NCBI RefSeq assembly: GCF_001945445.1
Contig: NZ_MSXW01000008.1
Location: 1 to 64,000, forward strand
Direction: 5' to 3'
Source of the DNA: Pseudomonas sp. PA27(2017)
GTDB lineage: Bacteria > Pseudomonadota > Gammaproteobacteria > Pseudomonadales > Pseudomonadaceae
DNA: 64,000 nucleotides
Each line of letters begins with the position of its first letter. The first letter of the stretch is position 1. Positions 42,870 to 51,065 of this stretch are shown piece by piece. The notes beneath the pieces are model-generated. The model had not been told where the DNA came from. It did no database searches and was given only the letters and a program-made list of their open reading frames with translations. Made by a program: the position numbers and the translations under genes.

Positions 42870-43006
42870 ATGTTTAACGAGCTGCTCCGCGATGGTACAT
42901 TAACCTCATGAAAGAACTAGCTCATCAGATTTTCATCATTCTGCAGTGAACTCAGGGCAGTGAAGTTATTTGGCTCAATGTTTAACGAGCCGATTTCTCG
43001 TGATAG
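42870..43006. repeat. Two direct repeats upstream of the integrase
   Basis: ATGTTTAACGAGCTG at 42870 and ATGTTTAACGAGCCG at 42978 share a further degenerate CTCG/GAT tail and lie 108 bp apart between attL and the integrase start. They could bind a directionality factor or repressor. Confidence 0.5.
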
Positions 43007-43060
43007 CCTTTAAAGAATTAACGCTCACCACCTCCACTAACACAAACAATAGGACAATTA

Positions 43061-44749
43061 ATGCCCTACGCGGTTGGCTATACTCGTTTCTCGAGTATTA
43101 AACAAAGAAAAGGCTCCAGCCTAGATAGGCAGCAAGAGCTGATTGCAGAATGGTTCAAAGAAAACCCTGACTATATTCCGTACCCTAGAAGCTTCAACGA
43201 CTTAGGCAAGTCAGGCTTTACAGGCGCGCACCTAAAAGAACACGGCGCACTCGGCCAGCTTATTGCCGCAATCAACGGAGGCTTAATTAACAAAGGTGAT
43301 GTAATTCTGGTCGAATCCGTTGACAGGCTTGGTAGGCTGTCAGAACTCGTCATGCTGAACCTAATTACGGAAATTCTTAAGTGCGGGATCAAGATAATTA
43401 TCCTAGACGACCAAAAAGAGTACGTGTATGAGACCACCGGCTCAGAAATTCAAATTTTGATCGGCCAGATCACGCAAGCACACAAATATAGCACCCAACT
43501 CTCTTCTCGAATTGCCAAATCTTATAAAAATCGAGAGAGCCAAGCCCGCCTGGGAGTTCCAATCAAGCGGAGAACACCTATCTGGCTAAATAGCGATGGC
43601 ACGCTGATCGAGAATATTGCCAAAGCGATGAAAAGTGCCTTCGAGGACTCCGCCGCAGGCATGGGTGAAAGGCGGATATTACGTCGACTTTTTCAACGCG
43701 AACCAATATTTAAGAAATACAATCCATCAACTGTAACCAGATGGCTCACTAACGAAACAGCCATTGGATATTGGCGCGGAACAAAAATTTATCCACCAAT
43801 TGTATCAGAAGAGTTGTTTTATCAAGTTCAAAAATCAATAAAGGCGCGCCATCGCCCAGGAAACGCACCTACAAAGCATTCTATTTCCGGCCTAGTAAAG
43901 TGCGGGCATTGCGGTGCCAACTACCAAGTAAAAATCAACAAAAACAGCCCAAACCAAATGGTTTGCAGTGGCTACCAAAAGGCTAAGCCAGACGGTGGAT
44001 GCACCAACGGAAAACACCTGCCACTACATGTACTGCAGCACATCATAAACGACACGTGCACTTCTGCAGTTCAACAAGGCATCAGAAAGAACCAGCTTTC
44101 ACAAGCGGAAAAAGAAAAAATAAAGATAGAAATTGAAATAGAGAAAGCAACTCGCGAGATAGTATCAATCACCGGCATATCCGAATTCGCTACCATCCCA
44201 GAATGCAGGGAAAAATTATCAGAGCTGGCAAACACAAGAGCCAAACTTAAAAACAAGTTAAACCTTATAGAACTACAAAACCCTATTGATCCGTCTCAAA
44301 GCCCATACGAAGATGCTTGGGACGAGCAGTACTTAATGCTCGAAAAAGATCCAATGCTTTTAAATAGCAAGCTCCAGGAAATCAATTATTACATCTCATG
44401 CTTCAATGATGGAAGGATACAATCGACTACAACCGGAAATGAACTTTCCAGCTGTAGGTATGTAAAATATCAAAGAAGCACAGAGACGTACCTATTAGAA
44501 ACCTCATATGGCGACCTTCGAATTGCACACCCCAAAAACCAGCTAAACGCTACGAAAACACTAGCCGCAAAACTGGACCGTATCAGGGCAGATGGTTGCG
44601 AAGTGCAAACACAGCAGAAAGAAAACCATGCACCGAATCAATTTTCAAAAAATACCGAAAATTTAGCACCTTACATCAACATTGGCACACCGATGAAAGC
44701 TAGCGACACCCCCTGCGGGCATACTCTCCAGCATCGTTCGGAAGGCTGA
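43061..44749 (+). CDS. Large serine integrase
   Basis: 562 residues. The N-terminal resolvase catalytic domain begins VGYTRFSSIKQRKG, with the predicted nucleophile Ser11 and the SVDRLGRLSELVM segment. A recombinase domain follows (WRGTKIYPPIVSEELFYQVQ), then a zinc ribbon (VKCGHCGANYQVKIN ... MVCSGYQKAKPDGGC). A charged, probably coiled-coil stretch (residues about 345-400) precedes the C-terminal tail. This architecture is that of phage-type integrases acting between short attP and attB sites with a 2-bp crossover. It lies 230 bp inside attL and is AT-richer than the flanking genes. It is the obvious enzyme for the miaE insertion. Confidence 0.93.
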   Translation: MPYAVGYTRFSSIKQRKGSSLDRQQELIAEWFKENPDYIPYPRSFNDLGKSGFTGAHLKEHGALGQLIAAINGGLINKGDVILVESVDRLGRLSELVMLNLITEILKCGIKIIILDDQKEYVYETTGSEIQILIGQITQAHKYSTQLSSRIAKSYKNRESQARLGVPIKRRTPIWLNSDGTLIENIAKAMKSAFEDSAAGMGERRILRRLFQREPIFKKYNPSTVTRWLTNETAIGYWRGTKIYPPIVSEELFYQVQKSIKARHRPGNAPTKHSISGLVKCGHCGANYQVKINKNSPNQMVCSGYQKAKPDGGCTNGKHLPLHVLQHIINDTCTSAVQQGIRKNQLSQAEKEKIKIEIEIEKATREIVSITGISEFATIPECREKLSELANTRAKLKNKLNLIELQNPIDPSQSPYEDAWDEQYLMLEKDPMLLNSKLQEINYYISCFNDGRIQSTTTGNELSSCRYVKYQRSTETYLLETSYGDLRIAHPKNQLNATKTLAAKLDRIRADGCEVQTQQKENHAPNQFSKNTENLAPYINIGTPMKASDTPCGHTLQHRSEG

Positions 44750-44857
44750 AACACTGGTGGACTGTTATGTCTCTTTAGGAACCTTACCAATACTGATTCA
44801 ATAGTCGACACAGGCAATTGAATCGTTTATCAGAACCACTAATCAAAGCCAAAGGAG

Positions 44858-45607
44858 GTGATATGTACAAACAGCCAAATAGGAAAAAATAGATTGAAAA
44901 AGAATGACATCACTACGTCCAAAACCTTTATGGGTTTGGCCATCAACTGTAACCACAACTTGCCATGCTACATCAGCATCTTATCTGATCTGCATAATCT
45001 TGCCTTTACCGCCCCTCAGGTTTACATCAAACCAATTGGACTTCACGTGAGGGTTAGGTTCAACTCAAAGAAGATGAGCCCAGCAAACTTCTCGTCGAGA
45101 TTGAATAATAGGCTTAAAAAACGAGGCGGCCACTCAAAGGTATCCGTCAAGGAGCTTGATGAGTCAGGCGCCCACTATCACTATGCATTGGTAATTGAAG
45201 GCAAGCACTGCACACGTGCAACCATTCACCACCTTCTTGCTACACTGCAGAAATCTGGCTATGTCCGTGACTATCACGTTGCCTCGCATGCATTTGATTA
45301 CCATGGCATTGATTTACGATACCCTCGCGCATGCGCTGTATACTTTCACTGGATTTCATATCTCGCCAAAGTTAGAACAAAGCCTGAGAGCGGCCAAAAG
45401 CGAAGCTCTAGTAGACCGCGAAAATTGAAAAGAAAACCTACCTGCGCTCTGAAGCCAGAGTCGCTAGACAGCCTGAAGCGACCTCGTACAGCAACAATTC
45501 AATATAAAAGCAAACCCCTTGTTCTCATCAGCCCCAGCAGTGCACACAATACCGTCGGACAGAATCCAGTTATCTCTGCCGTCGATCTAACTGAGTTCAT
45601 GACATAA
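44858..45607 (+). CDS. Inovirus Gp2 / YagK-YfjJ-like (replication-type) protein
   Basis: The core reads LHVRVRFNSKKMSPANFSSR, then SGAHYHYALVIEGKHCTRAT and ACAVYFHWISYLAKVRTK. The HYH motif and the closing YFHWISYLAK resemble the YagK/YfjJ C-terminal (inovirus Gp2) family found on satellite prophages and linked to replication initiation. The C-terminal 60 residues are basic. The start is uncertain: the open frame begins with GTG at 44858. The perfect Shine-Dalgarno AAAGGAGGTGAT instead serves an out-of-frame ATG at 44863 (nine codons). In-frame starts at a TTG (about 44894) or the ATG of MGLAIN are alternatives. Confidence 0.65.
   Translation: MICTNSQIGKNRLKKNDITTSKTFMGLAINCNHNLPCYISILSDLHNLAFTAPQVYIKPIGLHVRVRFNSKKMSPANFSSRLNNRLKKRGGHSKVSVKELDESGAHYHYALVIEGKHCTRATIHHLLATLQKSGYVRDYHVASHAFDYHGIDLRYPRACAVYFHWISYLAKVRTKPESGQKRSSSRPRKLKRKPTCALKPESLDSLKRPRTATIQYKSKPLVLISPSSAHNTVGQNPVISAVDLTEFMT
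44863..44892 (+). CDS. Possible nine-codon leader peptide
   Basis: ATG at 44863 with AAAGGAGGTGAT immediately upstream encodes MYKQPNRKK and stops (TAG) one base before a TTG that is in frame with the Gp2-like protein. It may couple or regulate translation of that protein. Confidence 0.35.
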   Translation: MYKQPNRKK

Positions 45608-45746
45608 GCTGAGTGGGTCACCGCCCATTTGAACTGGCGCTCAAAACAGCCTGTAAGCACCCTAGAAAGCACGAAATAAGCCCCACCAACACCACCCCAA
45701 AGGGTCAAGCCGAAAGCCTCGCCAGACGCGCACTAAGACGCATAAA

Positions 45747-45770
45747 AAACCCCATTGCCGTGGGGTTTCT
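45747..45770. terminator. Bidirectional terminator
   Basis: AAACCCCA-TTGCCG-TGGGGTTT with TTTTTT on the minus strand and TTTCTACTTTT on the plus strand. It separates the Gp2-like gene from the convergent membrane-protein operon. Confidence 0.8.
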
Positions 45771-45857
45771 ACTTTTGCATTGAGATACTTTATTTCCTCG
45801 ACCATCTGTAGACTTTTGGTGCAAACGCTAAACAATCATTCAAGTAGAACCGGCCAC

Positions 45858-46310
45858 TCAATGGCAGCGCGTTCTTACATTGAAAATAAAATTTTCCCCA
45901 GAATTCAAATCAGACGCGAACTCCATTGCAGTCCCTACATCAGAAGCAACCCAACCTTCCTGGGTTTGCTCATATGAAATTATTTGATAGGGATACAAAA
46001 CAACTACAATCTCAGCTTTCTCCCCTGAGTCAACAATCAAGTCCGCATCCCCAGAGCTAGTGACCTCCACACTCTTCACGATACCTGAGTACACCGCAGG
46101 CTTTCCGAATTTCAGCACAGCTCTGGCTTGGTTTTGCCTCACCAGCGCGCCAATACTCTTCACATCGATTGGGTTTTCCAATACTGCCTTGTCAAGCTCT
46201 AACAACTTTGAAACTCGCGCACTGTATGCCTCCTGCACAAATTCGCTAGCGCCATTGGAAGCGGCTGTATAGGCTAGACAGGCAAGACCGACTATCGTCG
46301 CTCGGTTCAC
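45858..46310 (-). CDS. Exported protein of unknown function
   Basis: A 150-residue protein with a short N-terminal hydrophobic signal (TIVGLACLAYTAASNGASE). A beta-rich middle part contains KPAVYSGIVKSVEVTSSGDADLIVD, faintly like an OB-fold tRNA_anti-like domain; I do not assign it. The start overlaps the stop of the upstream gene (ATGA), making it the third gene of a small minus-strand operon. Confidence 0.65.
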   Translation of the reverse strand: MNRATIVGLACLAYTAASNGASEFVQEAYSARVSKLLELDKAVLENPIDVKSIGALVRQNQARAVLKFGKPAVYSGIVKSVEVTSSGDADLIVDSGEKAEIVVVLYPYQIISYEQTQEGWVASDVGTAMEFASDLNSGENFIFNVRTRCH

Positions 46311-46636
46311 TGAGCCACCTCCTCACCGCAGAAACGGCATTTTTTTGCTTCAGCCCTGATCAGTTCAGCGCATGAACGACATTGCATAGAATCCGAATCA
46401 CGTGCCCTCCTCCTGTCTCTGCTATTAAGCAGCAACATATCGATAGCCATCAGTACATTGACGGCGACCCAGACGACCAAAGTGTTTTGGGCGATATTGC
46501 TAGCGGCAATAGCAATGACCAAGCCCCCCCCCAGAAAACCGACAATCCACTTCCCGTAATAGATGTAACCCAATCCCGGTAGAAGCATGTTCAGGCCAAC
46601 TGCCAAAGCCAAGTTTTTGCGTTTTTCGGCTGCCAT
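46307..46636 (-). CDS. TM2-like membrane protein with C-terminal zinc ribbon
   Basis: 109 residues. Two hydrophobic helices (LALAVGLNMLLPGLGYIYYG and WIVGFLGGGLVIAIAASNIA) are followed by a third. The tail is a rubredoxin-like zinc ribbon, MQCRSCAELIRAEAKKCRFC. The LLPGLGYIYYGKW segment resembles TM2/DUF-type small membrane proteins. Function unknown; it is coupled to the exported protein downstream. Confidence 0.7.
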   Translation of the reverse strand: MAAEKRKNLALAVGLNMLLPGLGYIYYGKWIVGFLGGGLVIAIAASNIAQNTLVVWVAVNVLMAIDMLLLNSRDRRRARDSDSMQCRSCAELIRAEAKKCRFCGEEVAQ

Positions 46637-46646
46637 GGCTTCCCCC

Positions 46647-46871
46647 TTAGATAGGTGAGCTGGAGAGGGACTTCAGGCGTTTCTTAGTCGAAGGAATCGA
46701 CCAAAGAAGCAGTAGAAATGCGAGGATCAATGTCGCCGACACAACCACAGCAGCGCTTCCAAGCAAGGTCGGGAGGTTCGGGTTGTAGCCAGATTTGAGC
46801 GTTGCGAATGCAGCTAGGAAGCCAAGCGGTAGGCTGGATGCAGCAAGGAAAATGGACAGGTACAGCTTCAT
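46647..46871 (-). CDS. Small two-TM membrane protein
   Basis: 74 residues: a first helix (LYLSIFLAASSLPLGFLAAFA), a short loop, a second helix (LGSAAVVVSATLILAFLLLL) and a basic C-terminus. AAAGGAG lies eight bases before the ATG at 46871, which decides this start over longer frames. It is the first gene of a three-gene operon divergent from the XRE regulator. Confidence 0.7.
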   Translation of the reverse strand: MKLYLSIFLAASSLPLGFLAAFATLKSGYNPNLPTLLGSAAVVVSATLILAFLLLLWSIPSTKKRLKSLSSSPI

Positions 46872-46902
46872 TTGAGATCTCCTTTCAAGGTTAGGTCGAC
46901 GG

Positions 46903-46922
46903 AAATGCCTGTTCAGGCATTT
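46903..46922. promoter_or_regulatory. Candidate operator palindrome
   Basis: AAATGCCT-GTTC-AGGCATTT is a perfect 8-bp inverted repeat in the divergent gap between the small membrane-protein operon and the XRE regulator. A plausible binding site of that regulator. Confidence 0.55.
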
Positions 46923-46999
46923 TGACCAGTATATTGTGAAGACCAAGACCAATCCATCCCAGACAGTTGCCCGTCACGCAATCAACGGGAAGCTGGGTT

Positions 47000-47305
47000 T
47001 TGGATATCAGTCAGACCTTTGGAAAAATCCTGCGCCTCCGCCGCAAAGAGGCTGGACTGAGCCAGGAACAGCTCGCCCTTGAGGCTGGCATTCAGAGAAA
47101 TTACGTCAGCCTGATCGAGCGTGGAATTAATCAGCCCACGATTGGAATGCTTTACAAGCTTGCCAATGCTCTTCAGCTATCACCTATGGAGCTGGTAGCC
47201 GATATCGAAGCTCAGCTGGTCAGCGAAGCTGACTTTCGTGAAAGGATTCACCGCGCAGAGCTCAGCGGAATTCGCTCATATGAATCGCCGCTGAAGCGGA
47301 CCTAA
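47000..47305 (+). CDS. XRE-family helix-turn-helix regulator
   Basis: About 101 residues. The HTH_3 domain spans GKILRLRRKEAGLSQEQLAL through GIQRNYVSLIERGINQPTIG and LYKLANALQLSPMELV. The short C-terminal tail lacks a peptidase or ligand domain. I prefer the TTG at 47000 preceded by GGGA; a TTG at 46967 would add 11 residues. It is likely a repressor of the element, possibly acting at the palindrome at 46903. Confidence 0.8.
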   Translation: MDISQTFGKILRLRRKEAGLSQEQLALEAGIQRNYVSLIERGINQPTIGMLYKLANALQLSPMELVADIEAQLVSEADFRERIHRAELSGIRSYESPLKRT

Positions 47306-47487
47306 CGGAATCATTTCGCCCATAGTGATGCTTTGCCTCACGCACCATTTGACTGGGTAAGCCCTATTCCTACCTTCTACGTCATCATCTAGCCAAGCTC
47401 AAAGGCTCAGCAGCCTCCTTTGACTGGTCAGCGAATTTGTGATCGTGCCTGCCACTAATTTCTAAATCTACCGAAGTTAAAAACGGT

Positions 47488-47590
47488 CGTATCTGACACC
47501 ATCCTGAAGAATCCAAGTAACCGGTATCAGAAATTAGGGTTTACAAATTATGAGACCAGAGACATAATGATCCCACGTTTTTGACACCAG
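47488..47590. other. Possible res site of the small serine recombinase
   Basis: Within the gap before the recombinase gene GTATCTGACACC (47490) and GGTATCAG (47523), and TTGACACC near 47580, repeat resolvase-like half-site sequences. Subsite spacing cannot be confirmed by eye. Confidence 0.35.
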
Positions 47591-47601
47591 AGCATCCAGC
47601 C

Positions 47602-48168
47602 ATGAGCCGCACCTTCGCCTACTGCCGCGTTAGCACCACTGGCCAGACCACAGAGAATCAGATTCAGGAGATCAAGGCTGCTGGCTTCGATATCCAGACT
47701 CAGCGTGCAATCGCCGAAACCATCAGCGGTTCGACCAGTGCGAGCGAGCGCCCTGGCTTTAACAAGCTGCTTGAGCGCATGGAGAGTGGTGATGTGTTGG
47801 TGGTCACCAAGCTAGACCGTCTTGGCCGTAATGCCATTGATGTGCAAACGACCGTCCAGTTACTGGAGTCTCAGGGCATCCGTGTGCACTGCTTGGCCCT
47901 TGGTGGCGTCGACCTAACATCTGCAGCTGGGAAGATGACGATGGGTGTTCTCGCTGCTGTAGCTCAGTTTGAACGTGATCTTCTGATCGAACGTACACAG
48001 GCAGGATTGATTAGGGCTAAATTGCAAGGAAAATTGCTTGGGCGCCCTGCCGTCACCTCGCCAGAACAGGTACGCGACCTCAAGCTAGCTGGATTCTCGC
48101 AGTCTGCTGTCGCAACTCGACTCAACTGCAGCCTGAGCACTGTCAAACGTCTTTGGAATGCTGCCTGA
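47602..48168 (+). CDS. Small serine recombinase (resolvase/invertase)
   Basis: 188 residues starting MSRTFAYCRVSTTGQTTENQ, with the predicted nucleophile Ser11 in YCRVS. The DVLVVTKLDRLGRNAIDV and AAVAQFERDLLIERTQAGL helices follow, then a C-terminal HTH (GFSQSAVATRLNCSLSTVKR). It is the size of Tn3-type resolvases and DNA invertases. It could resolve multimers of the element. The base composition is intermediate between cargo and backbone. Confidence 0.9.
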   Translation: MSRTFAYCRVSTTGQTTENQIQEIKAAGFDIQTQRAIAETISGSTSASERPGFNKLLERMESGDVLVVTKLDRLGRNAIDVQTTVQLLESQGIRVHCLALGGVDLTSAAGKMTMGVLAAVAQFERDLLIERTQAGLIRAKLQGKLLGRPAVTSPEQVRDLKLAGFSQSAVATRLNCSLSTVKRLWNAA

Positions 48169-48349
48169 TAGCTCACGCGAGGCGTTTACGTCGACTATGC
48201 GAGCTGTGCTAACGCACGTCACAACGCCTGATAGAGGCCATCCTGGCTACCCTCTGGATATTTCTGGATTCCTGGCGTTCAGCATGCCCCTAGGCGAGCT
48301 GAGTTAAACACCTTGGGAAGAGAGATATTTCTGGTGCAGGGGGCCAGAG

Positions 48350-48374
48350 AACGGGGTAAGCAGCACCCCGTTTT
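48350..48374. terminator. Hairpin between convergent genes
   Basis: AACGGGGT-AAGCAGC-ACCCCGTT followed by TT on the plus strand, between the recombinase and the minus-strand gene at 48389. Confidence 0.65.
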
Positions 48375-48388
48375 GACGGGGGAACACG

Positions 48389-49033
48389 TCATCTTTTATC
48401 TGTGATCGCGTTTATGGCCTTGATCTGAAAGCGGTCGGGGTACAGAGGCGATTCGTAGTAACGCCCCACCTTTACTGCTGATTCTATCAGTGCGTCCATA
48501 GCCTCCTCCAAACCATGATCCAAGTACGCTGTGGAGTGCTCGTTAGAGCTGAACGGCAGATCAGGATTAGAGGTCACACATGGCACAGACGGATGGCCGA
48601 TATTCGTCAGATACTTGTAGAACGCCTCCTTAGCGATCACAAGCCCATAGCGGCGCCAAGCATATTTCTTGCCCCAGTAGTACCCACCATCCGTAGCGCG
48701 ATGACTAACACGCTCGTCGTTTTTTGCCCGATTCTCCGCGTAGATATCCGCTGATAGCTGCTTGGACACTTGATAGCTCAGTACCTTGTCTGCTGTATCC
48801 ACCTTGCCCAGTGCAGAGGTGTCCACCAGACAGCGACCGTCAGGCGTAGGGGTAAACCCAACGTTGTACCGCTCGCCGTTCACCAGCACCCTCGTGCTAT
48901 TTGCCTCAAACTCATACACCCGATCAGAGCTCTGAGGATTGAACTGGTGCAGGAACTTGCCTGAGGGCAACTGGGTAACCCGATAATTGGTCACGATTAG
49001 ATCGTGGATTGTGTGCAGCTTTCTGGACTTCAT
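48389..49033 (-). CDS. Hypothetical soluble protein
   Basis: No family recognised. The 214-residue protein begins MKSRKLHTIHDLIVTNYRVT. A beta-rich first half (GKFLHQFNPQSSDRVYEFE, TRVLVNGERYNVGFTPT) and a more helical second half with many aromatics (GGYYWGKKYAWRRYGLVIAK) follow. The frame continues to an ATG at 49123, but the start at 49033 has GGGAG eight bases upstream. It may be co-transcribed with the small ORF at 49162-49290. Confidence 0.6.
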   Translation of the reverse strand: MKSRKLHTIHDLIVTNYRVTQLPSGKFLHQFNPQSSDRVYEFEANSTRVLVNGERYNVGFTPTPDGRCLVDTSALGKVDTADKVLSYQVSKQLSADIYAENRAKNDERVSHRATDGGYYWGKKYAWRRYGLVIAKEAFYKYLTNIGHPSVPCVTSNPDLPFSSNEHSTAYLDHGLEEAMDALIESAVKVGRYYESPLYPDRFQIKAINAITDKR

Positions 49034-49161
49034 TCCCTGACTCCCTGGATTGGTTGGCAAACCAATCATATGGCCAGTGGCCATGTTTTCAAGGTAGGCC
49101 AAGAATTTTCCAGAGGTGGCCACCAGACCACGCAGCAGTCTGGCGACCCCAGGGACAGCGG

Positions 49162-49290
49162 TTAAAAATCCCAGCGCATCTGCTCTCGCAGCGTGTCGCG
49201 GTTACTCTCTCCCGTGCCACGCCCCGGAATCGGAGGTGCGACAGGGATCAGGTGGGTTTCAGGGTTTTGCGTTGGTGTGTCATGGTACAT
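49162..49290 (-). CDS. Small proline-rich protein (42 residues)
   Basis: MYHDTPTQNPETHLIPVAPP begins a 42-residue reading frame ending REQMRWDF. AGGAG lies seven bases before the ATG, an almost ideal ribosome site that supports translation. Sequence is Pro/Thr/Arg-rich without a membrane segment. No family recognised. Confidence 0.5.
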   Translation of the reverse strand: MYHDTPTQNPETHLIPVAPPIPGRGTGESNRDTLREQMRWDF

Positions 49291-49775
49291 TGGCAATCTC
49301 CTGCCCACCGCCCAGCACCAGCCCTCTTCAAACGCAATAATCGTCAGTCGATCCAAAAAATATCAATTATCTCTTGGTAACTGATTTAGCATTTGCTACC
49401 TTCTCGGTACGAGGCATTGCCTAACAGCGAGCGTCGATGTCTTTCAGGTCTCTTTGGTCGGATGCCCTGATTGACGATGGTTTATAAAATTGCTCCACCA
49501 GCTATGCTGGCGGGGCTTTTTTGTGCCTGTAATTTCTAAGCACATCGCCATGATAGCTCGCCACTTTCGAAAGACAAGCCCCTGAGCCTGTGGATAACTC
49601 TGCGGGTTACGGAAGATGTGTGGCACAAACTCCCGTGGTATCTGGGCTGACACTGGCCAGAGCATTTATCCCGCAGGCATATTTTTAGCGCCCCACCTAG
49701 TGACTGCATAAATCACCAGCGCCCCAAACACTGGTAGCATTCGGCCATCGTACATTACTGACAGGGTTTGGCTCG
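49291..49775. other. Gene-poor gap holding an orphan terminator
   Basis: About 485 bp without a convincing gene. It contains the terminator at 49492-49521 and probable promoters for the flanking divergent genes. A 73-codon minus-strand frame (49444-49665) was judged spurious. Confidence 0.5.
49492..49521 (+). terminator. Orphan Rho-independent terminator, possible sRNA 3' end
   Basis: GC(T)CC-CCAGC-TAT-GCTGG-GG(G)GC forms a strong stem followed by TTTTTT on the plus strand. No plus-strand gene ends within about 1.3 kb upstream, so it may terminate a small RNA starting near 49380-49440. Confidence 0.55.
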
Positions 49776-50297
49776 ATGGAATGGCTACAGAAGCACTGGA
49801 TGGGAGCAGCCATTGGGCTAGCTGGTGTCGTCGGCACTACCATCGCCGGGAAGATCGCCGACCACTACCTGGATGCGAGCATCTTTACTGCTCTGGGTGG
49901 TCTGCTGCATTCCAGCTGGATGCTGATGAATACCTCCTTGCCCGTGCCAGCGTGGCTAGCAATTGTGGCCCTACTAGGAACTGCTTTACTGGGCTTCAAG
50001 CTCCGCGATCTGAAGAAAGGCAAAGGTCTAAACGAGCATCAGCGCTCTGTCTTACAGTGCGTCGCTTGGTATTACCAACAATTTAGGAGCGAGCCGGCCT
50101 TTCACAACCTTCAGAACGGCACAAATCTTTCACCTCTGGAACTACAAGTGGCGATAGATGAACTGTGCAAAAGAGAACTGATCACCTGGGAAATCGATAT
50201 GGCCTTGTCCATCGAGCATCAGGAAACCATTACGGTGGCCTCTCTCACTCCCAAAGGACGAGCTTACGCAATGGAAGCTCAAAGGCAGGCCGCATAA
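49776..50297 (+). CDS. Membrane-anchored winged-helix-like hypothetical protein
   Basis: 173 residues. Two hydrophobic segments lie at the N-terminus (MGAAIGLAGVVGTTIAGKIA and PAWLAIVALLGTALLGFKL). A cytoplasmic domain of about 95 residues follows, NEHQRSVLQCVAWYYQQF, then LSPLELQVAIDELCKRELI and TPKGRAYAMEAQRQ, with a winged-helix look. Similar 'super-infection exclusion'-type proteins occur on mobile elements, but I do not claim the family. First of several plus-strand cargo genes of unknown function. Confidence 0.65.
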   Translation: MEWLQKHWMGAAIGLAGVVGTTIAGKIADHYLDASIFTALGGLLHSSWMLMNTSLPVPAWLAIVALLGTALLGFKLRDLKKGKGLNEHQRSVLQCVAWYYQQFRSEPAFHNLQNGTNLSPLELQVAIDELCKRELITWEIDMALSIEHQETITVASLTPKGRAYAMEAQRQAA

Positions 50298-50554
50298 ACG
50301 CTTGCACAATCCAGCAATGTCAAAAGAAATTAGCGAAAGGTCTGGACTGACCAACAGAACATCCCCAGGACGCTCCAGCAGCCGGAACGCTTCAGAGCGC
50401 TCCTTTCTCTCAATTGACGCACAGATTCACCTGTAGATTTCTCCAGACCAGCACACAGAAGCCAGCTGAGAGAGGTTTCACGGCTCGAAAATAGGTTGTG
50501 TGCTACTAGCCAGTAACGCTATCTTCAGAGAGTTCCAATCTAGCGAGAATCCTT

Positions 50555-51016
50555 ATGGATGATCACCCACCAATAGCAAGACAAGACATTCCGGCTGACC
50601 GCACCGAGCACGTTCTCGACAGTGTTACAGCTGAGCTGAAGGCTGAGTTTGCCAAGCTTGAGCGCGAAAGACGCACTCAGCTTGAGGCAGAGCCGACTGC
50701 GTTCAGAATAATCCGCGACAAGTTGTGTGAACCCCTCAATGCTGTTTCGCAAAATGATAGCCAAGCTCTCAGGGTGCACAAACGGAACGGCGTCATTCGA
50801 GCCATCCTTGGCTGCATAGATACCTTAGAAAGCATCTATGGCCACACTCCTTACTTAGAACGCCAAAGACAATTTTGGACTGCTGCTTTCAAATTCATTA
50901 AAGCTGAGTTAGCTAAACTTCATTCCCTCTTTGCTTCTTCTGTACACGCGGTCTTGCGTACGCCTCTCCTCCTAGATGGCCCAGAGCTAAGCGGCTACAA
51001 ACACCGTCTCCGCTAA
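50555..51016 (+). CDS. Hypothetical helical protein
   Basis: 153 residues, mostly charged helices (AELKAEFAKLERERRTQLEA, possibly coiled coil near residues 20-45). A hydrophobic/aromatic part follows (IYGHTPYLERQRQFWTAAF). No Shine-Dalgarno is obvious before the ATG. No family recognised. Confidence 0.5.
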   Translation: MDDHPPIARQDIPADRTEHVLDSVTAELKAEFAKLERERRTQLEAEPTAFRIIRDKLCEPLNAVSQNDSQALRVHKRNGVIRAILGCIDTLESIYGHTPYLERQRQFWTAAFKFIKAELAKLHSLFASSVHAVLRTPLLLDGPELSGYKHRLR

Positions 51017-51065
51017 ATCCCTTTCGAAAAATTTTTCTTTTCCTTTTCGATTGGGAGCATTGATC

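Noticed and set aside
49444..49665. 73-codon minus-strand frame in the cargo
   Set aside because: It crosses the orphan terminator, lacks a ribosome site and resembles no protein.
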